This document shows, piece by piece, positions 19,868-28,278 of a stretch of DNA of 64,000 nucleotides (positions are counted from its first letter, which is position 1; every line of letters begins with the position of its first letter). The stretch spans positions 1 through 64,000 of the forward strand of contig NZ_JACJPO010000022.1 in assembly GCF_014696105.1 (NCBI RefSeq). The letters run 5' to 3'. The notes below the pieces were generated by a model that was given only the letters and a program-made list of their open reading frames with translations, had not been told where the DNA came from and made no database searches. Position numbers and translations under genes: made by a program. The stretch is from Microcoleus sp. FACHB-1515 (GTDB lineage: Bacteria > Cyanobacteriota > Cyanobacteriia > Elainellales > Elainellaceae).

Positions 19868-20791
19868 ATGTCAAAACTTTTGATCTTGATGGATCACGAT
19901 GGCGCGGTGGATGACTACCTTGCGGTGTTGCTGTTGACCACGATGGATCACGTCGAGATATTAGGGATCACGGTGACGCCTGCCGACTGCTACATTGAAC
20001 CTGCGATCGGCATCACGCGCAAAATTCTCGATCTGGTTGGACAGACGCAAATCCCCGTTGCAGAAAGCCGAGTGCGCGGCATCAATCCGTTTCCACAGCT
20101 TTATCGCCGCGATTCGCTTGTGATCGACTGCTTTCCAATTTTGAACGAGCCAGATCAAATCACCACGCCGCTGCTGGAAGCATCGGGACAGGAGTTGATG
20201 GTGCGCGTTTTGAGGGAGGCGATCGAACCTGTCACGCTGCTGATGACTGGTCCCTTGACGACGCTGGCGGTTGCGCTCGACATGGCTCCCGACATCGAAG
20301 CGAAAGTTAAGGAACTCGTTTGGATGGGCGGAGCGCTGAACGTTCCGGGCAACATCGCGATCGACCTGGAAGCGGGGCAGGACGGTACGGCGGAATGGAA
20401 TGCCTACTGGGATGCCGAAGCGATCGATCGCGTTTGGAGAACTGGAATTTCGATCGTCATGTGCCCGCTCGATATCACCAACAACGTTCCCGTCACGCCC
20501 AACTTTATTCGCAAGCTGGCAAAACAGCGACGCTATCCACTGTCTGACTTGGCCGGACAGTGCTACTCGCTGGTGATTCCGCAAGACTATTATTTTTGGG
20601 ATGTGCTGGCAACTTCGTATCTCGCGCATCCCGAATTTTTTCAACTGCGCGAATGGGAAACGGAAATTATTACCAAAGGCCGCGCTCAGGGTCGCACGAA
20701 AGTTGCGGCGGGTGGACGTAAAGTTTTAGCGTTAGACACTGTGGATGTCGATCGATTTTACGCCTACATTTTGCAGCAGTGGGCACGTTGA
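19868..20791 (+). CDS. Nucleoside hydrolase (inosine-uridine type)
   Basis: 307 residues, starting at an ATG with GGAG 7 bases upstream. The N-terminal calcium-binding motif is DHDGAVDDYLAV, the DxDxxxDD signature of the IU-nucleoside hydrolase family, which cuts the N-glycosidic bond of ribonucleosides. The usual glycine-rich segment appears as LLMTGPLTTLAVAL and the inner block as ELVWMGGALNVPGNIA. The C-terminal motif PQDYYFWDVLATSYLAHPEF provides the late Asp. Base preference cannot be read from sequence. It converges on the lipoprotein gene with only three bases between stops. Confidence 0.92.
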   Translation: MSKLLILMDHDGAVDDYLAVLLLTTMDHVEILGITVTPADCYIEPAIGITRKILDLVGQTQIPVAESRVRGINPFPQLYRRDSLVIDCFPILNEPDQITTPLLEASGQELMVRVLREAIEPVTLLMTGPLTTLAVALDMAPDIEAKVKELVWMGGALNVPGNIAIDLEAGQDGTAEWNAYWDAEAIDRVWRTGISIVMCPLDITNNVPVTPNFIRKLAKQRRYPLSDLAGQCYSLVIPQDYYFWDVLATSYLAHPEFFQLREWETEIITKGRAQGRTKVAAGGRKVLALDTVDVDRFYAYILQQWAR

Positions 20792-20794
20792 AAA

Positions 20795-21598
20795 CTAATC
20801 GCCTCCGGGCATATCGAGAAGCTGCCACTGACCATCGACTTTGCCAAAAACTGCACGGGTTCCAAGCGGAAAATAAGCATAGCGATTCGAGACATATCCA
20901 GATTTGTCATCTGGCAAAATTACGGGCGTCCAGCCTTCGGGCATTTCAAAAAGCGCCATTCGTTCTTCTTCTGAAAGATTTTCCAGTGTGGCGCGATCGA
21001 GTTCCACAATTTCATTTGAGAGCGTATTGATTACGGCGCTATTGCTGTCCGCCTGCTCGTGAACATTAACATTTTCGCCCACAACAATCACACGGCTCAT
21101 TTCATAAGAAACGCCTTCTGCATCTTTTGGTGGGGGATACTGTCGATAGAATTCACTAGTTGTATTTGGGCAGGTATAAACCAAAGTATTTTCATCAACC
21201 GTTGGGTAGTCCTGCGGTACTGAAACGTCGCAGCCGATCGCGATCGCATGTTCTAATAAACTCCACACCGTTTTGCCCACGCCCGTATCAATGTCATCGA
21301 ATGCCTCTCTTGAAATTGGCGCTCCAAAGCCCAAAGCAACTCCTTGATCTGGAATCAACGCTTTCACAAATTCGACATCCCGATCGCGAACTGCTTGCCG
21401 CAAACGCGATCGAAACGCATCAAATTCACTGCCCGGTTCAACGCGATCGGGCAGTGAAATCCGCTGGCGGGGAAACTGATTGTCTGGAGAAGCAATTGGC
21501 TGAGGTGTTTCACTAGGCGACTGCGGCGATCGCACACAAGCCAAATTGATTGTTGAAAGAGCAACAATTACCAGCGCTGCAAAATAGTATTTCTTCAT
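20795..21598 (-). CDS. Lipoprotein with SH3-like C-terminal domain
   Basis: 267 residues from the ATG at 21598 (GAGG 6 bases upstream); the frame extends 59 codons further back without a signal. The signal peptide MKKYYFAALVIVALSTINLAC ends in a lipobox Cys, so it should be lipid-anchored outside the plasma membrane. A middle alpha-helical part (FDAFRSRLRQAVRDRDVEFV) precedes an SH3-like segment: VIVVGENVNVHEQADSNSAV and WTPVILPDDKSGYVSNRYAY. Bacterial SH3 domains often bind cell-wall peptides; that role is inferred. The short inverted repeat ATTCACT-2-AGTGAAT at 21626-21641 lies in its leader. Confidence 0.8.
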   Translation of the reverse strand: MKKYYFAALVIVALSTINLACVRSPQSPSETPQPIASPDNQFPRQRISLPDRVEPGSEFDAFRSRLRQAVRDRDVEFVKALIPDQGVALGFGAPISREAFDDIDTGVGKTVWSLLEHAIAIGCDVSVPQDYPTVDENTLVYTCPNTTSEFYRQYPPPKDAEGVSYEMSRVIVVGENVNVHEQADSNSAVINTLSNEIVELDRATLENLSEEERMALFEMPEGWTPVILPDDKSGYVSNRYAYFPLGTRAVFGKVDGQWQLLDMPGGD

Positions 21599-22001
21599 GA
21601 CAAGCCTCACTGCCAAAAACGAGCAATTCACTTCAGTGAATGACGACAAGAAGCAATAGGCAGTTTCCCTAGCGGATTTCATATCGAACAAATGCCCGAA
21701 GGGAACAGATCCTCGTGGGAACGCAGCAATGCCATGCCTCAACCGTTTATGCATCTGACTTGTGTTCTCAGGCAAGCGGTATCAAAACGAGCGACGATCG
21801 CCGCTTGAGTGACATACTTGGTGCGGTGCAATGACTCAACATTGGTGCAATTATTTGTGCAAAAGTGTCCTGATGGCGTTGCCTGGTTGCGGATCATGCT
21901 GGCAATGGTATGGTAAAGGACGGCACATCCGGTTGAAGCCGTGATTCACCCGCCAAACTTCGATCGCTCCTGTCCACTTTGATGTTGATGCGCTTGTCCT
22001 G
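21599..22001. other. Intergenic between lipoprotein and DUF3370 genes
   Basis: About 400 bases between divergent genes. A 7-bp inverted repeat (21626-21641) lies 28 bases upstream of the lipoprotein start. Three GTGCAA words occur at 21826, 21845 and 21857, irregularly spaced. No gene or structured RNA was recognised. Confidence 0.4.
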
Positions 22002-23522
22002 ATGTCGCTGCTGTCGCTGTTCTCGATCGCTCAAATTACCCTTCCGATTCCAATTCCGGTTACGCCACCGCCCGCTCCGGCACCGCCACCTGCCCGCGTT
22101 CAACGACAAATCGTGCAGCCTCAGCAGGTGCGACCGCTCCCCGGTGGGCTAGACAACATTCCGGTCGTCAACAGCAACAGTCCCGAACTTGTGCTAAACG
22201 AAGGAATTTTGCTGTCCACCTTTCCGCCGGACGGAATGCTGGTTCCCAATGCACACCTGAACTATCCACTGTCGGGACGGTTCGACTTTTTTGCTCATCA
22301 CATCGCCAGAGGTCGCACGCCCGACGATAGCCGTCCGCTGTATCAAGGTGTGATTGTCTACAATCCCGGTCAGCGAACGGTGAATCTCGATGTTTTGCAG
22401 GGCGCAAGCTATCTGAGCCAGGAAGCACCGTTCAATAATTTGCCAGCCTATGTCGCCAATCCGCTTGGTACGGTTTTTGCGGGACCGGGAAGTCGCGTCA
22501 TGGATGACTTGCTGCGCGGCGAACGCCAAAGCTCGTTTCCAGCCAGAATTGTGATTCCACCCCGTCGAGCGCAACTGCTGATGAACGCGCCGATTCCGCT
22601 GCGGCGATCGCTGCCCAACGTTACGCTTGCCCCGCCCGAAGCGCTGACGCCTCCGGGTGTGACGCCTGCACCGATTACCGGGCCACTGCCCCTAAATGGG
22701 CGATCGACGCTTTTACACCTCAACAGCAGCGGCCCCGTCTATGTGGCAAGCTTGGCGCTGTTCGGTCAACCTGTGCCGAGTCTAAATCCGCTCAATCCCA
22801 TTCCAACCTTTCGCGCTCCCACACCCCAAGAATGGGTGACGCTGCTCAATCGTGGCGGTTTGGCTGGCCCTCGCGACATCGCACCGACGCCGCCCGATCG
22901 CATTAATGCCCGCCCTTTCTATTACGGTCGCGTGGCTGGTGTGTCTCAGGGGTCGCAGTGGGTAGCACGGCTGACCGATGAACCGAATGGCGATCGCCTC
23001 AGCATTCCCGCAGCGGGACAAGCGTTTTCTTATGCGCTCAGCACCCTGGATAATGGCACGCTGGGCACAAGGCAAATTCAAAGCGCTCCAATGCTAGCTC
23101 GCTATCCGGATACGGCATTTCGGGCGCACGGCAACTACGGCACGCTGTATGACCTGACGATGCCGCTCCATAACAATACGAATGCGGTACAGAATGTCGT
23201 GGTGATGTTTCAAACGCCGCTCAAAGAAGACACGCTGACATCCGGCGGATTGCGCTTTCTCGATCCGCCTGCCGATCAAATTTTCTTTCGCGGCACGATT
23301 CGCATTCGCTATACCGACGACTTTGGCATTCCAGAAACACGGTACCTGCATTTGATCCAGCGACGCGGACAAGCCGGACAGCCCTTGATTCGCCTCAGAA
23401 TGCCTGCGGGCGATCGCCGCTTGGTGCAGGTGCAGTTCCTCTACCCGCCCGATTCCACACCGCCGCAGGTGTTGACCGTGCAAACAATTCCGCAGGCCAC
23501 ACCGCTTTTACCACCACGATAG
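22002..23522 (+). CDS. DUF3370 exported protein
   Basis: 506 residues. The short hydrophobic N-terminus is followed by a Pro-rich stretch (ITLPIPIPVTPPPAPAPPPA) and then the conserved DUF3370 core: RPLPGGLDNIPVVNSNSPEL, ILLSTFPPDGMLVPNAHLNY, VYNPGQRTVNLDVLQGASYL and, near the C-terminus, FFRGTIRIRYTDDFGIPETR. The family is cyanobacterial, probably outside the plasma membrane, with no assigned function. The fold is likely all-beta. The ATG at 22002 is the only start before the conserved part. Confidence 0.85.
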   Translation: MSLLSLFSIAQITLPIPIPVTPPPAPAPPPARVQRQIVQPQQVRPLPGGLDNIPVVNSNSPELVLNEGILLSTFPPDGMLVPNAHLNYPLSGRFDFFAHHIARGRTPDDSRPLYQGVIVYNPGQRTVNLDVLQGASYLSQEAPFNNLPAYVANPLGTVFAGPGSRVMDDLLRGERQSSFPARIVIPPRRAQLLMNAPIPLRRSLPNVTLAPPEALTPPGVTPAPITGPLPLNGRSTLLHLNSSGPVYVASLALFGQPVPSLNPLNPIPTFRAPTPQEWVTLLNRGGLAGPRDIAPTPPDRINARPFYYGRVAGVSQGSQWVARLTDEPNGDRLSIPAAGQAFSYALSTLDNGTLGTRQIQSAPMLARYPDTAFRAHGNYGTLYDLTMPLHNNTNAVQNVVVMFQTPLKEDTLTSGGLRFLDPPADQIFFRGTIRIRYTDDFGIPETRYLHLIQRRGQAGQPLIRLRMPAGDRRLVQVQFLYPPDSTPPQVLTVQTIPQATPLLPPR

Positions 23523-23540
23523 GCGTGTTTAAAAGTGTTG

Positions 23541-23585
23541 AGGACTGAGGGCTGAGTTCATCATGAAAGCTCAGCCCTCAGTCCT
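23541..23585. terminator. 16-bp perfect hairpin between convergent genes
   Basis: AGGACTGAGGGCTGAG pairs with CTCAGCCCTCAGTCCT around a 13-base loop, midway between the stops of the DUF3370 and DUF760 genes. It is symmetric and could end transcripts from both sides, though no T-run follows on either strand. Similar hairpins occur widely as dispersed repeats in cyanobacteria. Confidence 0.6.
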
Positions 23586-23602
23586 GATGCGTGAGTGAAG
23601 CA

Positions 23603-23980
23603 CTAAAAGGAAGCGTCATCGCTATCTTCAGATCGATCGGCTTCACGATAGAGCGAGAGCGATCCCGCCATGTTGTCTTCTAGCTCCATCCGCTGCTCCA
23701 TCCGCCGCAGAAAATACCCGGTCATCATGGCGGAGGCCAACAACCCTGCAAGATTTTCGCGATCGGTTGTGATCTGCACGTTAAAGGCTTCGTTGGGCAG
23801 CACGCCCACCAAACCCTGAACGTTTTGCGAAATGATCTGCTTAATCTCTGGGCTGACCGATTTGGCAACCCGCGCCAAAACTTCAGGGGATTGGTGCTGG
23901 AGATATTTCAGCAACGGGTTGGGCTGGTCGTCCTCGGCATTGCCACTAAAGAACTGGGCATTGTCTGGATTGAAGACCAT
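23603..23980 (-). CDS. DUF760 protein
   Basis: 125 residues, soluble. The conserved core reads NPLLKYLQHQSPEVLARVAK, SPEIKQIISQNVQGLVGVLP and LAGLLASAMMTGYFLRRMEQ, which fits DUF760, a cyanobacterial and chloroplast family. Plant relatives are chloroplast proteins linked to protein turnover; here the role is unknown. The acidic tail (DRSEDSDDASF) is not conserved. It is convergent with the DUF3370 gene across a perfect hairpin. Confidence 0.88.
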   Translation of the reverse strand: MVFNPDNAQFFSGNAEDDQPNPLLKYLQHQSPEVLARVAKSVSPEIKQIISQNVQGLVGVLPNEAFNVQITTDRENLAGLLASAMMTGYFLRRMEQRMELEDNMAGSLSLYREADRSEDSDDASF

Positions 23981-24129
23981 AAGAAAGATAAAGAAATTGT
24001 TGACAGAGTTTGATCTATTGTGGCATCTCTCGCCGCAAATGTGCCTAGTAGTCTTGCGGTAGAAATCGCCGTAATTGGAGGTCGGCTGAAAGCAGCGAAA
24101 GGCAGTTGAGTGGCGCGATCGCCCCGCTT

Positions 24130-24156
24130 AAAAAAATTCCCCCAATCGGGGGAGAA
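24130..24156 (-). terminator. Terminator of the bcp gene
   Basis: On the minus strand TTCTCCCCCGATTGGGGGAA forms a hairpin followed by seven T residues (AATTTTTTTAAG). It lies 30 bases after the peroxiredoxin stop and would end the transcript that comes through the guanidine locus. Confidence 0.85.
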
Positions 24157-24185
24157 TCGACCAATCTCTTCAAAATTGCACCACT

Positions 24186-24623
24186 CTAGCGTGCGAGTTC
24201 TGCCAAGAGTTCGCTGGCGTGGGTGTCGGTTTTGATGTTTTCGTAGACTTTGACGATCGTGCCGTCTGGGTCAATCACATAGGTGACGCGCTTGGCATAG
24301 CCGCCGCCATCGACATCGTAAGCTTTGGCGATCGCGCCGTCCGTGTCAGCCAGGAGGGGAAAGGGCAAGCTGTATTTTTCAGTGAAAGCTTGGTGAGAAG
24401 CTTCGTCGTCGCGGCTGATGCCAAAGATTTTGATTTCTTGGCCGAGGTAGTCATCGTAGTGGTCGCGAAAGCCGCAAGCCTGCTTGGTGCATCCGGGCGT
24501 GTCGTCTTTGGGGTAGAAATACAAGATCACCACTTGGCCTGCTTGGTCAGAAAGTTTGACCGTGTTGCCGTTCGTGTCTTTGACGGTGAAATCAGGAGCG
24601 GTTGTGCCAACTGAAAGCGCCAT
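24186..24623 (-). CDS. bcp: Peroxiredoxin Q / BCP
   Basis: 145 residues. Thiol peroxidase with the peroxidatic Cys in TPGCTKQACGFRD (Cys45) and the resolving Cys five residues later, the atypical 2-Cys pattern of PrxQ. The thioredoxin-fold strand VVILYFYPKDD precedes it and the Arg of the active site is in KRVTYVIDPDG. It reduces hydroperoxides using thioredoxin, in the cytosol. It begins 34 bases after the guanidine ABC ATPase gene and may be read through from that operon; a strong terminator follows. Confidence 0.95.
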   Translation of the reverse strand: MALSVGTTAPDFTVKDTNGNTVKLSDQAGQVVILYFYPKDDTPGCTKQACGFRDHYDDYLGQEIKIFGISRDDEASHQAFTEKYSLPFPLLADTDGAIAKAYDVDGGGYAKRVTYVIDPDGTIVKVYENIKTDTHASELLAELAR

Positions 24624-24657
24624 TGCAAAAATTTCCTTGAATTCGCCGTGATCGATC

Positions 24658-25431
24658 CTAGCGTGGCGTGACGGGTTCCGCTTCGCCTCGCAGCAGCGAC
24701 ATAATTTCCTCGCGGCAATCTTGAAAGGCCGAATTGCGCTTGAAGGTGTAGGTGCGATCGATCGGCCAGTCCAAATTCACTTCGCGCTGCACTCTGCCGG
24801 GATGCGCGGTCAAAACATAAATTCGCTGCGCCAGAAAAACCGCTTCCTCAACATCATGCGTAATCATCAAAATCGACGTTTGCGTCCGCCGCCACAGATC
24901 GAGCATAAATTCCTGCATCGTTTCTTTTGTCTGCACATCCAGCGCTCCAAACGGCTCGTCCATCAGCAAAATTTTGGGACGCGAGGCGAGGGCACGGGCG
25001 ATCGCGACGCGCTGCTTCATCCCGCCTGACAGTTCTTTTGGTAGGGACTGCGCGAATTTTGTCAGACCAACGACATCAAGATAGTAAGCGACGGTTTGCT
25101 GACGCTCTTGCGGACTAATGCCGCGCAGCTTGAGGCCAAAGCCGACATTTTGCGCCACGCTCATCCAGGGATAGAGCGTGTAGTTTTGAAAGACCATGCC
25201 GCGATCGGCTCCTGGTCCCGTAACGCGCATTCCATCTACCAAGATTTCACCGGATGTCGGCGTTTCCAGCCCAGCTACGAGGCGCAATAGAGTCGATTTT
25301 CCGGAACCGGACGCGCCGACCGCACACACGAATTCACCCGTTTCGACATGCAAACTGATGTCTTCGAGGGCGACGATCGAACGGGGACGCGCCGCAAACG
25401 ACTTGTAGAGATGATTGACTTCGAGGTGCAT
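24658..25431 (-). CDS. ABC transporter ATP-binding protein, NitT/TauT family (guanidine locus)
   Basis: 257 residues. All nucleotide-binding motifs are present: Walker A VGASGSGKSTLLRLVAG near residue 40, Q-loop MVFQNYTLYPW, signature ELSGGMKQRVAIARAL, Walker B ILLMDEPFGALD and the switch His in MITHDVEEAV. This is the ATPase type of nitrate, taurine and sulfonate uptake systems. Its permease and binding-protein genes lie just upstream, and the whole set follows the guanidine hydrolase genes, so guanidine import is the likely role. Equivalent ABC genes (sll1080-sll1082) lie beside gdmH in Synechocystis. A repeat element fills the space between this gene and the permease. Confidence 0.92.
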   Translation of the reverse strand: MHLEVNHLYKSFAARPRSIVALEDISLHVETGEFVCAVGASGSGKSTLLRLVAGLETPTSGEILVDGMRVTGPGADRGMVFQNYTLYPWMSVAQNVGFGLKLRGISPQERQQTVAYYLDVVGLTKFAQSLPKELSGGMKQRVAIARALASRPKILLMDEPFGALDVQTKETMQEFMLDLWRRTQTSILMITHDVEEAVFLAQRIYVLTAHPGRVQREVNLDWPIDRTYTFKRNSAFQDCREEIMSLLRGEAEPVTPR

Positions 25432-25450
25432 TTTGAATGTTGAAAGTGAG

Positions 25451-25599
25451 CTAGGGTGAGTTTTAAGCTAAGATCCTCCCCAACCCTCCTTGTCAAGGAG
25501 GGAGCCAAACCACCCCTCAAAGTCCCCCTTGTTATGGGGATTTAGGGGGATCAACCAACGGCCATGCGATTCACCAGAAGGGTTTAAAGCACACCCTAG
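25451..25599. repeat. MITE-like palindromic element, copy B (full length), inside the ABC operon
   Basis: 149 bases bounded by CTAG at 25451-25454 and 25596-25599. The ends read CTAGGGTGAGTTTTAA and, on the other strand, CTAGGGTGTGCTTTAAA, a near-perfect terminal inverted repeat. The core at 25472-25552 matches copy A base for base through CAACCCTCCTTGNCAAGGAG and ends in GGGGGATC. The right CTAG holds the stop codon of the permease, and the left end lies 20 bases before the ATPase start, so the element makes up the whole spacer. Its G-C hairpins could lower ATPase expression relative to the permease. Confidence 0.82.
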
Positions 25600-26441
25600 C
25601 GTGCCCAGCGGCAGGTGAGGCGCAGGAGCAGGCGAAAGAACAAATCGATCGCCAACCCAATCAGCCCAATCACAATCAATCCCACAAAAATTTCATCCGT
25701 CTTCAAAAACCGCTGGGCGACGCTAATGCGCTTCCCCAACCCTTCCGTCGCCGCCACCAGTTCCGCCACAATCACCAGGTTCCACGAAGCCGCCATATTT
25801 ACCCGAAAGGCATCGATAATGCTCGGCACAATATAGGGCAAAATCACCTGTAAGACGACCTGCGATCGACTGCCGCCCAAGGTGTAGGTCGCCTCGATCA
25901 AATCCTTGGGGACGAACTTGACCGCATCCATGATCATCAGCGTGTTGAAAAACAGCGTGCCGATGAAAATCAGCAGAATTTTCGGTTCTTCGCCCAGGCC
26001 AAAGTAGAGAATCAAAAGCGGAATGAAGGCAGGAGCAGGCATGTAGCGCAGGATGCCGATGATCGGTTCCAGCAGGGATCGCACGCTCGCAAACGTTCCC
26101 ATCAACATGCCCAATGGCACGGAAATCACAGCGGCCAGCAAAAAGCCACTCAGAACGCGAAACAAGCTGAAGCCAATATCAACGGGCAAAGTACCATCCG
26201 TCCACATTCGCCCCAGCGCACCAAAAACAGCGGCAGGAGTCGGTAAAAACATCGGCTGCACGATGCCCGACTGCGCGATCGCCCACCACAAAATCAGCGG
26301 CACGGCGATCGACAGCACCATTAAGATCAACGCAACCCGACGGGGAATGTCGTCTGCGATTCGCCAAAAGACAGTTGGCGGCAACATTCGGGGGCGATCG
26401 TCACTCAGCTTGGAATCGATCGGGTCTAATGTTTGGCTCAT
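25596..26441 (-). CDS. ABC transporter permease, NitT/TauT family (guanidine locus)
   Basis: 281 residues from the ATG at 26441 (AGGTGG 5 bases upstream; a GTG at 26450 is an alternative). Six predicted membrane helices. The cytoplasmic coupling loop reads LIEATYTLGGSRSQVVLQVI followed by LPYIVPSIIDAFRVNMAASW, as in SsuC/TauC/NrtB permeases. It works with the ATPase downstream and the lipoprotein upstream, probably importing guanidine. Its stop codon lies in the terminal CTAG of the repeat element. Confidence 0.9.
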   Translation of the reverse strand: MSQTLDPIDSKLSDDRPRMLPPTVFWRIADDIPRRVALILMVLSIAVPLILWWAIAQSGIVQPMFLPTPAAVFGALGRMWTDGTLPVDIGFSLFRVLSGFLLAAVISVPLGMLMGTFASVRSLLEPIIGILRYMPAPAFIPLLILYFGLGEEPKILLIFIGTLFFNTLMIMDAVKFVPKDLIEATYTLGGSRSQVVLQVILPYIVPSIIDAFRVNMAASWNLVIVAELVAATEGLGKRISVAQRFLKTDEIFVGLIVIGLIGLAIDLFFRLLLRLTCRWAR

Positions 26442-26450
26442 GGTTTCCAC

Positions 26451-27476
26451 CTAGGCGGGATTGGCGGCGGCGTAGGCTTTGATGAAGCGATCGTCAAACA
26501 AACGGCTGTAGTCGGGCGGTTGCTGAGCAAGACCCGCTTCCACAAGGAAGTCGCTGATCGAACTAGCGGCATATTGCAGCGAGGTCATATCGTTTCCGGG
26601 CTGCATCGCCTTGAGGTTTTCCTCGATGTGAAAAATTTTGGTTCCGGCTTCGTATTCTTTGTAGTCTTCAACCGAAACGGCGGCGCGTTTTGCCATGATT
26701 TCCAAAGATCGATCGCGATTTTCCTCGATGTGATCGATCGTGTTGAACCAGGTGTTGACGATCGCCTGCACGTCATCGGGACGCTCATCAACGAGCTTGC
26801 GCTGCACAACCAGGTGATCGGAAATTGCCCCCGGAAAATCCTTGGAGCTAAACAGTTCTTTGCTGCCTGGACGTTCTAGTGCTTTTGTTGTGAACGGGGC
26901 AAACACGCCAACCGCATCCACCTGACCCGCGACAAATGCCGCTGCTGCCGCTCCGGTTTCAAGCGGCTGAAATTCAATATCAGCCTGAGTCATTCCCGCT
27001 TTCTCTAATCCCAGTAAGAGCAGGAAATGATCGACCGTGCCTTCTTCTGCCGCAACTTTTTTGCCCCACAGATCTTCAACGCTGTTGATTTCTTCTGCCG
27101 CAATAATTTTGTCATTTCCAGTTGAGTTGTCGTTCGTTAGCACAACCACCAGATCAGCGCCAGCAGAAATGGAACTGAGTGTATCGTTGAGCGTTTGACT
27201 GTTGCCGTCAAGCTGTCTCGCTGTAAGGGCGTTAATTGAGTCGAGGTAGCCGTCAAACCACTTCATCTCAACGTTGACGTTGTTTTTAGCAAACAAGCCT
27301 TCCTCGGTTGCCACCTGCCAGGGAAACCATCCCGGCCACGCGCTAAACCCGATCGAAATCGGCGCACCACCCACAGAAGCCGCACCACCAGTAGGCGCAG
27401 TTTGAGCGCAGCCAACGCTAACAAATAAGCTCAGGAGAAATACGGCTCCGAGCAACGGCCAACGACGGAGTTTCAT
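26451..27476 (-). CDS. ABC substrate-binding lipoprotein, NitT/TauT family (guanidine locus)
   Basis: 341 residues. The signal peptide runs to the lipobox in FVSVGCAQ, so it should be tethered to the outer face of the plasma membrane. The mature part is an NMT1/SsuA-like domain: ISIGFSAWPGWFPWQVATEE, GLFAKNNVNVEMKWFDG, NDTLSSISAGADLVVVL and, later, EEGTVDHFLLLLGLEKAGM. The position between hypB and the permease, in a locus headed by a guanidine riboswitch, points to guanidine as ligand; nitrate-type ligands cannot be ruled out from sequence. Its stop almost abuts the permease start. Confidence 0.9.
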   Translation of the reverse strand: MKLRRWPLLGAVFLLSLFVSVGCAQTAPTGGAASVGGAPISIGFSAWPGWFPWQVATEEGLFAKNNVNVEMKWFDGYLDSINALTARQLDGNSQTLNDTLSSISAGADLVVVLTNDNSTGNDKIIAAEEINSVEDLWGKKVAAEEGTVDHFLLLLGLEKAGMTQADIEFQPLETGAAAAAFVAGQVDAVGVFAPFTTKALERPGSKELFSSKDFPGAISDHLVVQRKLVDERPDDVQAIVNTWFNTIDHIEENRDRSLEIMAKRAAVSVEDYKEYEAGTKIFHIEENLKAMQPGNDMTSLQYAASSISDFLVEAGLAQQPPDYSRLFDDRFIKAYAAANPA

Positions 27477-27533
27477 GAAGTTCTAATGGTGAGGAAAATT
27501 AATGCGATCTGCTTGACTTTAATAAAGGCGCAA

Positions 27534-28241
27534 TTACTGAGATGAAGCAGTAGCGATCGCAACAGAATTCCGCTGACGTAGATTCGATCGCACCCAGTCA
27601 AACCATTGATCCAATCCTTCGCCCGTCTTGGCTGAAACCGGAATGATCGTGACGTGTGGATTCATCTGGCGAACGTTGGCGGCAATTCGATCGATCTCGA
27701 CATCCAAATACGGCGCAAGGTCAGTTTTGGTAATTAACAAACAGTCCGCCGCCTGAAACATGACCGGATATTTCAGCGGTTTATCTTCACCTTCCGTCAC
27801 GCTGAGCAAAGCAACTTTCGCATGTTCCCCGACTTCAAACTCTGCCGGACACACGAGATTGCCCACGTTTTCAACCAGCATCAGATCAAACTTATTTGGG
27901 TTGTAATTCTGTTCAAACTGGTGAATGCCGCCTGCGACCATTTTGGAATCGAGATGGCACGATCGACCCGTGTTAATCGCGATGACGGGAACGCCATACT
28001 GTCGGAGGCGATCGGCATCCAATTCAGTCGTCATGTCGCCTTCGATCACGGCGATTTGCAGTTCGGAACTGAGGGCAGCAAGAGTGCGTTCCAGCAAAAC
28101 GGTTTTTCCGGCTCCCGGACTGCTCATGATGTTGAGGCAGGTGATTCCCCATTCGTCAAAGTGAGCGCGATTGTGGTCTGCGCCTTGCTGGTTAGCGTGG
28201 AGCAGGTTGATTTCGAGAGCGGCGTCAAAAGTTTGGTGCAT
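27534..28241 (-). CDS. hypB: HypB-like nickel-insertion GTPase of the guanidine locus (HypB2)
   Basis: 235 residues from the ATG at 28241 (the frame extends back to 28322 without homology). It is a SIMIBI GTPase: P-loop [17 protein letters not shown], metal-binding [13 protein letters not shown] with Cys-His, [20 protein letters not shown] and the base-recognition ITKTDLAPY. The N-terminus begins [20 protein letters not shown] and lacks the His-rich or CxxCGC nickel store of some HypB proteins. HypB uses GTP to place nickel in an apoenzyme. No hydrogenase gene is in the window; the adjacent ureohydrolase is the likely client, as shown for the Synechocystis operon. It starts 37 bases after the WD40 gene. 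Confidence 0.93.
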   Translation of the reverse strand: MHQTFDAALEINLLHANQQGADHNRAHFDEWGITCLNIMSSPGAGKTVLLERTLAALSSELQIAVIEGDMTTELDADRLRQYGVPVIAINTGRSCHLDSKMVAGGIHQFEQNYNPNKFDLMLVENVGNLVCPAEFEVGEHAKVALLSVTEGEDKPLKYPVMFQAADCLLITKTDLAPYLDVEIDRIAANVRQMNPHVTIIPVSAKTGEGLDQWFDWVRSNLRQRNSVAIATASSQ

Positions 28242-28278
28242 AGGAGTCGATCGAAATAGAAGTGGACAAATCGTTTGG

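Noticed and set aside
21826-21862. Three GTGCAA words near the DUF3370 gene as an iteron or operator array
   Set aside because: Spacings are 19 and 12 bases, with no fixed period or symmetry, and no replication or regulator gene is adjacent.
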